DNA of 64,000 nucleotides from Actinoplanes philippinensis (GTDB lineage: Bacteria > Actinomycetota > Actinomycetes > Mycobacteriales > Micromonosporaceae), in assembly GCF_900113015.1 (NCBI RefSeq), contig NZ_FONV01000006.1:372001-436000 (forward strand). Direction: 5' to 3'. Below, in pieces: positions 52,601-59,827 of this stretch. The notes under the pieces were generated by a model that saw only the letters and a list, made by a program, of their open reading frames with translations, did no database searches and was not told where the DNA came from. A program made the position numbers and the translations under genes. Positions within the stretch are counted from its first letter, which is position 1, and each line of letters starts with the position of its first letter.

Positions 52601-55030
52601 GGTGATGCCGTTGAGGTCGACAGTGCCCTGGAAGGAGCATGTGCCGGCCGAGGTGGCGGCGGCCGGCACGGTCTGCCCGGCCGGGACGGGCCGCTGGACC
52701 AGGACGCCCTCGGCGCGGGTGGGGCCGGCGTTGGCGACCGTCACGACGCTGCGGATGCGTTCGCCGGGCACCAGGGTGGTGCCGCCGCGGTCGGAGTTGA
52801 CCATCGTCTGCGTCACCGACAGGTCGCCCTTGAGCAGCACCGTGAAGTTGGCGGTCTGCTTGTCGTTGGCGGCGTTCGGGTCGGTGGTGGTGGTGACCAC
52901 CGTGACGGTCGCGGTGCCGGGCCCGGCCTGCGCGTCGGGGCCGAGGACCACGGTTCCGGAGAGCGGGATCGTCGCCCCGGGCGGCAGGTGCGGGATGGTG
53001 CAGGCGGTCGGTGTGCAGTACGCGGCGAGCGGCCCGGTGGTCGGCCGGACGATGCTCACGCCGGGCGGCAGCACCGGGATGAACGAGACGTTGTCGGCCA
53101 TCGACGGGCCGTTGTTCTTCACCGCGAGCGTGTAGGTGGTGGTCTCCCCCGCGTACGCCGTGTACGTGCCGAGCGTCAGGGTGATCCCGACGTCGGCGAC
53201 CAGGGCGCCCGCGCCGGTCACGGTGACGATGTTGTTGTTGACGTCCGGGTCCGGTGTCGCCGCCTTCAGCGAGACCGCGTTGTTGACCACGGGATTCGAC
53301 ACCGACAGGGTCATCGTGATGGTGGCCGTCACGGTCGCCCCGGACGCCAGGGAGGCCAGGGAGCACTCGATGGTGCCGGTCGCGGTGGTGGCGCAGGTGC
53401 CGCCCGGCACGGTCGCCTGCGCGCCGGTCGAGCCGACCGGGATCGGGTCGGACAGCACGATGGTCCGCGCGGTCGAGGGGCCGCGGTTGGTGACGGTCAC
53501 CGTGTAGGTGATGGTGTCGCCGCCGGCCGGCGCGGACGGCGAGTAGGTCATGGTGACGGCGAGGTCGGCGCTGGCGGTGGCCGAGTTGCTCACCGACGCC
53601 GAGTTGTCCGACTGGTTGGTCTCGTACGTGGCGCTGGTGATCGCCGCGCCGAGAGTGTAGGCGGTGCCCGGGGTCTCGCCGGACGGCACGTTGCCGGTGA
53701 CGGTCATGGTGCGGTTGTCACCGGCGGCGATGCTCGGGTAGGCGCAGGTCGCCTTGGTTCCGCTGACCGAGCACGTGCCGCCGGCCGACGTGGCCGTCAC
53801 CCCGGTGAGCCCGGACGGCACCGTGCCGGTGAGCACCACCGTCGCCGCGGTGCTGGGACCGGCGTTCGCCGCGGTGAGGGTGTAGCTCGCCGACTGGCCC
53901 GCGACGACCGCCGTGCCGGCCAGCGCCGCGGTCACCGACAGGTCGGCGGCCGGGTTCACGGTCATCGCGGCGGTGTTCGACGTCGACGTGGGCGAGGTGT
54001 TGGTGACCACCTCGGTGTAGGTGGCGGTCGCGTCGTTGTCGAGGGTGGTGTTGGCGATCGACGAGCCGGCCACCACCTGGTAGGTCAGCGTCTGTGACTC
54101 GCCGGGCGCGAGGGTGCCGCCGGCCGCGCCGGTGGCGCCGGCGCCGACCCGCAGTTTCACGGTCCGGGTGCCGCTGACGTACTCGCCGGTGTCGTCCCCG
54201 GCCGCGTCGGTCGGCTTGGTGGTCGTCGCCCCGGTCACCGACCGCAGCGACCCCGGGACGTAGGTGGTCCCGGCCGGCAGCGTGTCGGTGATCGCCGCCA
54301 GGGTGGCCGGGGTGCCGCCGTCGTTGCGGGTGGTCACCGTGTAGGTGAGGGTGTCACCGACGTTCGCGGTGCTGGCGCCGGAGGTGTTGACCACCGAGGT
54401 GTTCGTGGTCAGGCAGGCGGCCGAGCCGAACGACACCGCGTCCAGGAAGTTGCCGATGCTCGGATCGGCGCTCGCCGAGGAGACCGACTTGAACGCGAAC
54501 CGGGTCTTGGTCTGCCCCGCCGGAACCGTGTAGGTGCCGGTGTAGGAGCCCCACGAGTTCTTGTTGTCGGAGATGTTGGCGCCCTGCTGCACCAGCGTCC
54601 CGGTGGGCGGGCCGATGATCACCGCCATCGTGTCGGTGCCGGTCCGGCCGCGGTGGTTGAGCTGCCATCGCAGGATCTGCCCGGGGATCGTGGTCAGATC
54701 CTGATACAGCGTCGACACCATGTTGGCGTTGAGCTCGGCGTGCTGGCTCCCGGACGACGACGTGACACCGCCGTAGCCGCGCCACAGCTCGATCATCTTG
54801 TCGGTCGCCGTGGTCAGCCAGCCCGGCACCAGCGTCTGCAGCATGATCGACACTTGCCCGGCGGCGATCACCGGCTCCTCGAAATCGCCGTTCGTCAGCG
54901 ACACCGCCGTCGGGCAGACCGACTGCGCGGCCACCGCCGGCGCCTCCCGGAAAGGGAGAGCCAGAGTGAGCGCCAGAATCATCGCGAATGCGCCGGCGGT
55001 AATCCCGACACGCCTGACTAGCCCACGCAC
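46670..55030 (-). CDS. Giant secreted, wall-anchored DUF11-repeat protein
   Basis: About 2,786 residues from GTG 55030 (GGGGGAG just upstream); GTG 55066 would add 12. Signal peptide about 1-35 (RR, then GAFAMILALTLALPF). A ligand-binding-like beta domain (about 36-215; NGDFEEP, LNHRGRTGTDTM) is followed by six DUF11-type repeats with NxGPS signatures (about 215-900) and about fourteen longer repeats with VTNNGNVTMSSIAVTD, CP-x-TTLAxGxxMxCT and VTQSDVDxG signatures (about 900-2590). Pro/Ser/Thr-rich stalk, then NPITGG, a helix and NRRNRR: a sortase-like anchor with NPITG in place of LPxTG, plus an unusual 25-residue tail. Role: probably adhesion or surface sheath; inference only. Confidence 0.85.
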   Translation of the reverse strand: MRGLVRRVGITAGAFAMILALTLALPFREAPAVAAQSVCPTAVSLTNGDFEEPVIAAGQVSIMLQTLVPGWLTTATDKMIELWRGYGGVTSSSGSQHAELNANMVSTLYQDLTTIPGQILRWQLNHRGRTGTDTMAVIIGPPTGTLVQQGANISDNKNSWGSYTGTYTVPAGQTKTRFAFKSVSSASADPSIGNFLDAVSFGSAACLTTNTSVVNTSGASTANVGDTLTYTVTTRNDGGTPATLAAITDTLPAGTTYVPGSLRSVTGATTTKPTDAAGDDTGEYVSGTRTVKLRVGAGATGAAGGTLAPGESQTLTYQVVAGSSIANTTLDNDATATYTEVVTNTSPTSTSNTAAMTVNPAADLSVTAALAGTAVVAGQSASYTLTAANAGPSTAATVVLTGTVPSGLTGVTATSAGGTCSVSGTKATCAYPSIAAGDNRTMTVTGNVPSGETPGTAYTLGAAITSATYETNQSDNSASVSNSATASADLAVTMTYSPSAPAGGDTITYTVTVTNRGPSTARTIVLSDPIPVGSTGAQATVPGGTCATTATGTIECSLASLASGATVTATITMTLSVSNPVVNNAVSLKAATPDPDVNNNIVTVTGAGALVADVGITLTLGTYTAYAGETTTYTLAVKNNGPSMADNVSFIPVLPPGVSIVRPTTGPLAAYCTPTACTIPHLPPGATIPLSGTVVLGPDAQAGPGTATVTVVTTTTDPNAANDKQTANFTVLLKGDLSVTQTMVNSDRGGTTLVPGERIRSVVTVANAGPTRAEGVLVQRPVPAGQTVPAAATSAGTCSFQGTVDLNGITPDGGVFICTRALMDAATTWAITFDTLLKPGYSATTFARTVTVSATSPDPDAGNDGVTTTATVQHISDLDLTQSTSTPQVVATDPVQFTVTARNAGPSDVSNVVIQVSPQTGLLISAGSGAGGYDASTGRWSIPSLAAGGTATLTLSGTALSAGTPSNVVRVVSSDSTDPASGNDTAQTAVTISPSTASLKITGAATVTPSSRQNAALTGDPVTYRFTVANDGNVTMSQIVVRDALTGTADCPGTTLAAGAQMICTGPAPYTITQSDFDAQQPVYNNATVTARPPGGVAAVSFGPAPVTVQLAGGTASLRATVSAAVSPAGHTGAAQTGDAITYSYVVTNGGNAALNQVAVTDTKGGPVTCPGTTLAVGASMTCTSSNPYVVTQSDVDDGGSIRDSATLGGRLVGSATTRTFGPFSTGVPVTPAAPSLTAVVTATVTPPARQSAAAPGDTITYAYAVTNNGNVTMSSIAVTDTRVGTAACPSASLAVNATMTCTSSASYRVTPSDVDAGAVITDSATVTGRAPGASAGSYGPFTAGVPVAVAAPALAVTVVPAVTPIARQNAVRAGDTIAYTYTVTNNGNVTMSTIAVTDTRLGAATCPATALAAGATATCTAPGSYTVTQSDVDAATGVAATASVSGRPPGAGSSTLYGSNTVTVPVAGAAPSLSVTPVATVSPAAHQSAVRVGDTITYTYTVVNDGNVSMSGISLTGGLGGAVSCPFTSLAVGASMTCAGASPYTVTQARIDAGQPITASIAVAATTPAGVTPPLGPFAVTVGVAPAVPALNMLVTAFVTPSSRQSQALAGDAIAYTYDVSNTGNVTMSSIAVADPSAGDGVCPFATLAVGASMTCHSASPRAVTPAEFTAGTPITDAAVLTARAPGDASPGTYATGADTVALAVATASLTVTVTPAVNPAANRYAVAAGNSVTHSIVVTNNGNQPMDLISLTDPLTGTAVCPGASLAAGDSMTCAGGHAYAVAQSDVDSGLPVTSSFAVAAKSPSDGAAVGYGTFAASVPVAPANPLLQLTSTAVPSGAAVGSTVAFTFTVRNIGNVTMDTLAVNGTTSGAATCVLTTLAPGGTTTCAGGAAATITQNDVDTGLAISDTSQAVARRTGTIIDLTFGPQTASAPVAPAAPSLTITSVATVSDPSRPAPAAGDTITYAYTITNNGNVTMDGFSVTDSLIGVVTCPSMAVAPAGTLVCTGGPPYTVTQSDVDGGRTVVSDAYVISRQAGQPDPHSYGPATVSTVVAAGQPSLTATVDAVTTPAGHQSAAEAGDTVKYRTVLTNNGNQTITGITVADPRAGTAGCPGTSLAPGASMTCTSASSYTVTTADIDANVPVTTTVTVAGRRPGDTAAGTLLTPPASFPVIAAAPQLSLTAESTVTPGGHRDQLVRGDLVDYRFTVRNTGNVTMTGIVVTGARTGAANCPAGTLAPGATTTCSAGTPYRVVQPDVEAGQPIVESVSVTARPPGAGGDLTFGPATDSEQMAVAADSLDLAVTAVVTPASRQLAAQADDTVRFRYTVTNDGDVEVTGIAVDDALVGAAQCPGDTLTVGASMICSSGTAYTITQADIDADRAIREPSTVTGHRPGVLADTTYDTDAATVRLIVGHGSLAIGIEATIEERGVRPADIASTNGRPAVGDGIRYRYQVLNNGNVTMSSVTVADVRMGIIPCPRTTLLVGEMMTCVAPELYIVTQADIDANLPITTHASAAGLEPGATTPTGSGPAAADTPVEPPAPAVGAEQTVGWTDTDGDGILGTSDNVTSTIVVTNNGNVTLRDVALTGLPVGVTCPRTTLAPGESMVCVSDTYHLTADDIAAGHGSFLVRATATPPGNVPPVLADAPASIDPSAPAAPSTPTPPVSPVSSPSATPSRTPSPAPSRSATPSRTPSRTAPASRTPSRSPTAVSPSPGGGGHPGENPITGGDHLPLLAGGMVLLGAGGVLLMLANRRNRRFQLPEPPAPEYCPGLHRQGVISHRAWRR

Positions 55031-55254
55031 GGACTCCCCCGTTGGTGCTGGTGACGCAGGCTTCACGCCCGGGCCCTACCGGGCCTTTGCAGGCTAATAC
55101 GACATCAGGACCGCAAAAAACAAAACCTCATATTTTTGTACGGCCACCCGCCCCCGATACAGAAGGTGCAATTGTCGGGCAATTAACCGGAATCATTTTG
55201 AGAACCATTCTTCGCAGCGGTCCCGGCAGCACCGTGACCACCCGCCCGTCCCAC

Positions 55255-55358
55255 GGCGTCTCAGGAGATCAGGCTCCGCCGGCGTCTCAGGAGATCAGGC
55301 TCCGCCGGCGTCTCAGGAGATCAGGCTCCGCCGGCGTCTCAGGAGATCAGGCTCCGCG
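55255..55358 (+). repeat. Four tandem 26-bp repeats
   Basis: Unit begins GGCGTCTCAGGAGATCAGGC and ends TCCGCC; copies 1-3 are identical, copy 4 differs in its last base. Copy 4 contains the stop codon and last codons of the GGDEF-EAL gene (ends 55339), so the array has duplicated the gene's 3' end. The rest of 55067-55254 is AT-rich and probably carries the promoter of the giant gene. Confidence 0.9.
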
Positions 55359-57567
55359 TGGCGGTGAACGCCGGCTCGGCCTCCGGACGCCCGAAGTGGT
55401 AACCCTGCAGCAGCCGGTAGCCGATACGGGTGAGGGCCTCGGCCTGCTCGGCGGTCTCCACGCCCTCGGCCACCGCGTCCAGGCCGAGGCCGTGACTGAC
55501 CTGGATCATCGCCTCGGCGATGACGGCGTGCCGCCCGGCCTCGGTGATCCGGTCCACGAACGACTTGTCGATCTTCAGGACGTCGACCGGGACGGCCTGC
55601 AGCAGACCCAGCGACGAGTGCCCGGTCCCGAAGTCGTCGAGGGCGATCCGCACGCCCAGCGCTCGCAGCTCGTGCAGCGCCGTGACGGCCGGGCCGCCGT
55701 CGAACACCGCCGTCTCGGTGACCTCGACGGTCAGCCGCCGCGCCGGCAGCCCGGTCCGGGCCAGCACGTCAGCGACCGTCCCGGCGAACCCCGGCCGGGC
55801 CAGCTGGCGGGCCGACACGTTGACGCTGACCCGGTCCGGCGCGCCCGGCCCCAGCTCGGCGGTCCACCGGACCAGCTGCTCACAGGCGGTCTCCAGGATC
55901 CACGCGCCGAGCTCGACGATCAGCCCGTTGCGCTCGGCGACCGGGATGAACCGGGCCGGGCTGACCGTGCCGAGCCTCGGATGATGCCAGCGGACCAGCG
56001 CCTCGACGGCGGCGACCCGCTGCTCGGGCATCGCGACGATCGGCTGGTACACCACCTGGAACTGGCGTTCGCCGAGCGCGTGCCGCATCTGCGCGCCGAG
56101 CCGGGCCTCCTCCACCGACCGTTCGTCGAGTCCCGCCGACCACCGCCGGTACGGCTCGCCGCTCTGCTTCGCCGCGAACATCGCGACACCGGCACGGCGC
56201 AGCACCTCCGCCGGGTCGGCCGCGTCCGCCCCGCCGGCCACCCCTACACCGGCGCCGACCAGCACCTCGTACCCCGCGGTGTGGATCGGATCGTGCACCG
56301 CGTCGGCGAGCCGCGCGGCAACCGCGTCCGCCTCGCCCTCGTCGGCGTCACACAGCAGCACGGCGAACTCGTCGCCACTGAGCCGCGCGACGGTGACGTC
56401 CGGCCCGGCGAGCGCCCGCACCCGGTCGGCGATCCGCACGATGACGTCGTCGCCGGCCCGATGCCCGAGCTCGTCGTTGATGGCGCGCAGCCGGTTCAGG
56501 CCCATCAGGACCACCTGCGGGCGGCCCCCGGCCAGCGCGTCACCGAGCGCCCGGTAGAGGTGCCGCCGGTTGTGCAGCCCGGTGAGGTCGTCGGAGTTGG
56601 CGAGCCGCTCCAGCGCGACGGCCTGCCCACGGACCTCGGTCGTCACGCCCGCCATCCGCGCCACCCCGAGAACGAACAGCAGCACCGCGCCGGCCCCGAT
56701 GACGATCCGGTCCACGGTGTCGGCGCCGACCGACGGGATGAACAGCATGATCGGCGCCAGCACCGAGCTGCCGCCCAGGACGACCAGCCGGCCCCGATCG
56801 AGCCGGCCCGGGGCGCCGGACGTGTCCGGGACCGGCGCCTTCATCGACGGGTGCAGCGCCGCGGCGGCCCACAGCACGTACGCCATCAGCCAGCCCCAGT
56901 CGATGGCCCGGCCCTCGTAGTCGAAATACAGCGTCGCCACCGAGAACGCGACATCCGCCAGCAGCAGCAGGACCGCCGCGACGGCCAGCAGATCGGTGCT
57001 CGGGGTGCGCGCCCGCCGGTCGATCAGCAGCCGGGCCACCATTGCCAGCAGCAGCGCGTCCAGCGACGGATAGGCGGTGCTGACCGCGCGTTCCAGCATC
57101 GACGCCGCGTCCTCGGCAGCGACCGGATGCAGGACGAACACCCACAGCACCAAGCCCAGGCCGGTGGCCACCATGGCCGCGTCGATCAGCCCGGCCAGGT
57201 CCCGGCCACGCCGGCGGTGCAGCAGGAACAGGCCACCGATCAGCGGCGGATAGGAGGCGAGATAGAACACGTCGGCCACCGAGGGATACGGCTCCACGTG
57301 CCGGACGTGATCCAGATACCACCACGTGAAGTCGCCGGTCACCGACAGGATCATGCCGGCGCCGAACAGGATCCAGGCCCACGGCCGCTCCGGACGGTGC
57401 CAGCGCACCGCGGCGAGGATGGTCAGGCCGGCGATCAGCCCGATCGTGTTGTACCCGGCGCTCGCCAGCGCGGTTCCCTCGGGCAGCAGGTAGTAGACGA
57501 CGGTCGCCAGCAGGCCGGCCGCCGTGCACCAACGCCACGGGTTGCCGGCACGCACGAGAGCACCCAT
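55339..57567 (-). CDS. Membrane GGDEF-EAL protein (c-di-GMP phosphodiesterase, degenerate cyclase)
   Basis: 742 residues. Nine or so helices (about 10-310), GGDEF domain about 320-480 whose motif is RLSGDEF (first Gly replaced by Ser), then EAL about 490-735 with VEALVRW, SVNVSARQL, VTETAV, ALDDFGTGHSS, LKIDKSFV and EGVET, all catalytic residues present. Most likely it degrades c-di-GMP, with the GGDEF part regulatory or weakly active. Divergent from the ABC exporter; two TTGAGCCG copies lie between them. Confidence 0.9.
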   Translation of the reverse strand: MGALVRAGNPWRWCTAAGLLATVVYYLLPEGTALASAGYNTIGLIAGLTILAAVRWHRPERPWAWILFGAGMILSVTGDFTWWYLDHVRHVEPYPSVADVFYLASYPPLIGGLFLLHRRRGRDLAGLIDAAMVATGLGLVLWVFVLHPVAAEDAASMLERAVSTAYPSLDALLLAMVARLLIDRRARTPSTDLLAVAAVLLLLADVAFSVATLYFDYEGRAIDWGWLMAYVLWAAAALHPSMKAPVPDTSGAPGRLDRGRLVVLGGSSVLAPIMLFIPSVGADTVDRIVIGAGAVLLFVLGVARMAGVTTEVRGQAVALERLANSDDLTGLHNRRHLYRALGDALAGGRPQVVLMGLNRLRAINDELGHRAGDDVIVRIADRVRALAGPDVTVARLSGDEFAVLLCDADEGEADAVAARLADAVHDPIHTAGYEVLVGAGVGVAGGADAADPAEVLRRAGVAMFAAKQSGEPYRRWSAGLDERSVEEARLGAQMRHALGERQFQVVYQPIVAMPEQRVAAVEALVRWHHPRLGTVSPARFIPVAERNGLIVELGAWILETACEQLVRWTAELGPGAPDRVSVNVSARQLARPGFAGTVADVLARTGLPARRLTVEVTETAVFDGGPAVTALHELRALGVRIALDDFGTGHSSLGLLQAVPVDVLKIDKSFVDRITEAGRHAVIAEAMIQVSHGLGLDAVAEGVETAEQAEALTRIGYRLLQGYHFGRPEAEPAFTATRSLIS

Positions 57568-57575
57568 CGGCGTCG

Positions 57576-57594
57576 TTGAGCCGGACTTGAGCCG
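57576..57594 (+). repeat. Direct repeat TTGAGCCG x2 in a divergent gap
   Basis: TTGAGCCG at 57576-57583 and 57587-57594, 11 bp apart, one helical turn. It lies 9 bp upstream of the GGDEF-EAL start, a candidate regulator site. Confidence 0.4.
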
Positions 57595-57630
57595 ATGAAT
57601 AAATAGGAGACGCTCGCGACACCGACCGCC

Positions 57631-57636
57631 TAGGGT
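57631..57636 (+). promoter_or_regulatory. -10 box of a leaderless promoter (mini-ORF / ABC exporter)
   Basis: TAGGGT, 8 nt before ATG 57645. Confidence 0.45.
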
Positions 57637-57644
57637 CGACGCCC

Positions 57645-57740
57645 ATGAGGACTACCAGCGACATCCCCGCCGCCCTGTTCGCCGCTGGAAAGGTCCTCCG
57701 TGTTCTTCTCGAACCCCGTCAACCCGTTCCCCTCCGGTAA
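57645..57740 (+). CDS. 31-aa upstream ORF overlapping the ABC exporter start
   Basis: ATG 57645 opens MRTTSDIPAALFAAGK and ends with TAA at 57738-57740, 41 nt inside the ABC gene (GTG 57700) in another frame. It would be the leaderless first ORF of the transcript; the exporter start has its own GGAAAGG site inside it. Could be a leader peptide affecting exporter translation. Confidence 0.35.
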   Translation: MRTTSDIPAALFAAGKVLRVLLEPRQPVPLR

Positions 57741-59736
57741 CCTCCCCACCCCCGCTGCCGGCGTCCGGCGGTTCCTCTTCCAGGAGTTCCGGCCGCTGCG
57801 CGCCGTCGTGGTGATCGCCGTCGCGGTCACGATCCTGGGCGCCCTCGCCGAGGTCTGGCTGATCGGTTACGCCGGCCGTCTCGTCGACCTGCTCGCCGCC
57901 ACCGACCCGGCCACCCTGTGGTCCGACCGTGGCCCCGAGCTGCTCACCGTCGCCGCGTTCGTGCTGCTCGTCCGCCCGGCGCTGATGCTGCTCGGCGAGG
58001 TCCTCGACGACATCACGTTCCGCGCCAACGCCCGGCCGCTGGCCCGCTGGCGGGCACACCGCTACGTGTCCCGGCAGTCGGTCGGCTGGTTCCGCGACGA
58101 CCTGGCCGGCCGGATCGCCACGTGGGTCCGCGACGGCGGCGACGCGGCAGCCACGGCCGCCTACTCGGTGATCCACACGCTGGTGTTCGTGACGGCCTAC
58201 ATCGCCGGCTCGGTGTGGGTCATGTCGGCCATCGACGTGCGGCTGCTTCTTCCGCTGGGCGCCTGGATCGCGGCGTACCTCCTGCTCATGGCCTTGATCG
58301 TCCCCCGTTTCCGGCGCGCCTCGGAAAACCTGCAGGCCGCCGAGTCGGCGCTGACCGGCCTGCTCGTCGACTCCTACGCCAACATCGACACGCTGGCCCT
58401 GCTCGGCGGCACGGACGCCCGCACCGACCACGACCGGCGCGTGTTCGCCGAGGCCAGGCAGGCCCACCTGCGCCTGCAGCGGGTGGAGGTGACGATCAAC
58501 AGCAGCATGATGGCGCTGGGCAGCGCGCTGCTGGTCGGCCTCGTCGGTTACGGCATCGTGCTGTGGCGCTCGGACGCCGCGCCGCTCGGCCTGGTCGCGG
58601 CCGCGCTGGCGCTCAGCTTCCGGATCACGTCGATGGCGGAGTGGCTGCTCGACGCGGTGTCGTCGCTGTTCGGCGCCGCCGGCGCCCTGAGGCAGGCGTT
58701 GCGCACGATCGCGCAGCCGCTCACGGTGGCCGACAAACCCGAGGCACAACCCTTGGTGGTACGCACCGGAGCCATCCGATTCCACCAGGTCAGCCACCAC
58801 TACGGCCGTGGCGCCGGCGGCCTGGACCGGCTGGACCTGGAGATCGCCCCCGGCGAGCGCGTCGGTCTGGTCGGCCGTTCCGGCGCGGGCAAGTCGACAC
58901 TGGTCGGCCTGCTGCTGCGCTTCCACGACCCGGAACACGGCACCATCACCATCGACGGAACCGACATCACCGACGTCACCCAGGACAGCCTCCGCGACCA
59001 GATCGCCATGGTCGCCCAGGAGGCGACACTGCTGCACCGCTCCGTCCGCGAAAACATCGCCGGTCCCGCTGCCTCCCCAGGCCTCGCCGCCGCGACCACC
59101 CCTTCTCCCTCGGCTCCCATCTCTCCACCCGCCACCAGCGCCCCCTCGGCCCCCATGTCTCCCCCGGCCCCCATCTCTCCATCAGCCGCCGCCTCAACCA
59201 CCACCGCTTCCTCCGCCGCCAGCTCCCCCTCGGCCACCGCCTCCCCCTCGGCCTCGTCCGACGACGTGCGGATCGGGCTGGCGCTGGCTCGGGCGTCCGC
59301 CGATTTCGTCGGATCGCTGCGGGACGCGGACGGGCGTACCGGCCTCGACGCCCACGTCGGTGAACGCGGCGTCCGCCTCTCCGGAGGCCAGAGGCAACGG
59401 ATCGCCCTGGCCCGGGCCTTCTACCGCAACGCCCCGATCCTGGTCCTCGACGAGGCCACGTCCGCGCTCGACTCCGAGTCGGAGGCGGTCATCCACGAAA
59501 CCCTCAGTGACGTGATGGCCGGCCGTACGGTGATCGCGATCGCCCACCGCCTGTCGACGATCGCAGGCATGGACCGCATCGTGGTCCTCGACGACGGCCG
59601 CATCGCCGAACAGGGCACCCACGAGTCACTGCTGGCTCGGGGAGGCCTCTACGCCGACCTGTGGTCCCGCCAGTCCGGCGGTTTCCTGGGCGCCTCCGCC
59701 GGCCTTTCCGTGGCTGAAGACCCACGCCGGGGGTAG
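57700..59736 (+). CDS. ABC exporter half-transporter with a Ser/Pro-rich insertion in the ATPase
   Basis: 678 residues from GTG 57700 (GGAAAGG 6 nt upstream). Six-helix exporter membrane domain about 25-335, NBD about 345-665: Walker A GRSGAGKST near 395, Q-loop MVAQEATLL near 435, signature RLSGGQRQR near 565, Walker B ILVLDEATSALD. Between HRSVRENIAG and DDVRIGLALARAS lies about 60 residues of Ser/Pro/Ala/Thr low-complexity sequence (nt about 59070-59262), where relatives have a short helical loop. It should dimerise and export a hydrophobic compound; whether the insertion is tolerated is unknown. Confidence 0.85.
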   Translation: MFFSNPVNPFPSGNLPTPAAGVRRFLFQEFRPLRAVVVIAVAVTILGALAEVWLIGYAGRLVDLLAATDPATLWSDRGPELLTVAAFVLLVRPALMLLGEVLDDITFRANARPLARWRAHRYVSRQSVGWFRDDLAGRIATWVRDGGDAAATAAYSVIHTLVFVTAYIAGSVWVMSAIDVRLLLPLGAWIAAYLLLMALIVPRFRRASENLQAAESALTGLLVDSYANIDTLALLGGTDARTDHDRRVFAEARQAHLRLQRVEVTINSSMMALGSALLVGLVGYGIVLWRSDAAPLGLVAAALALSFRITSMAEWLLDAVSSLFGAAGALRQALRTIAQPLTVADKPEAQPLVVRTGAIRFHQVSHHYGRGAGGLDRLDLEIAPGERVGLVGRSGAGKSTLVGLLLRFHDPEHGTITIDGTDITDVTQDSLRDQIAMVAQEATLLHRSVRENIAGPAASPGLAAATTPSPSAPISPPATSAPSAPMSPPAPISPSAAASTTTASSAASSPSATASPSASSDDVRIGLALARASADFVGSLRDADGRTGLDAHVGERGVRLSGGQRQRIALARAFYRNAPILVLDEATSALDSESEAVIHETLSDVMAGRTVIAIAHRLSTIAGMDRIVVLDDGRIAEQGTHESLLARGGLYADLWSRQSGGFLGASAGLSVAEDPRRG

Positions 59737-59827
59737 TACTGGGGATACACGTACCACCAGGGACTCCCTGCGCGCCGGCGCCTGTGGTGCCCTGAACCCC
59801 ACACATCGTTCGTCATCGGAGGCCGTC

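Noticed and set aside
47156..54097. Long plus-strand ORFs opposite the giant gene (for example 47156-48853 and 52409-54097)
   Set aside because: They are shadows of biased third-codon positions in a repetitive GC-rich gene; low-complexity Arg/Gly/Val composition, no motifs or ribosome sites.
55255..55358. 26-bp repeats as a CRISPR array
   Set aside because: Units are directly contiguous without spacers and overlap a coding end; no cas genes in the window.
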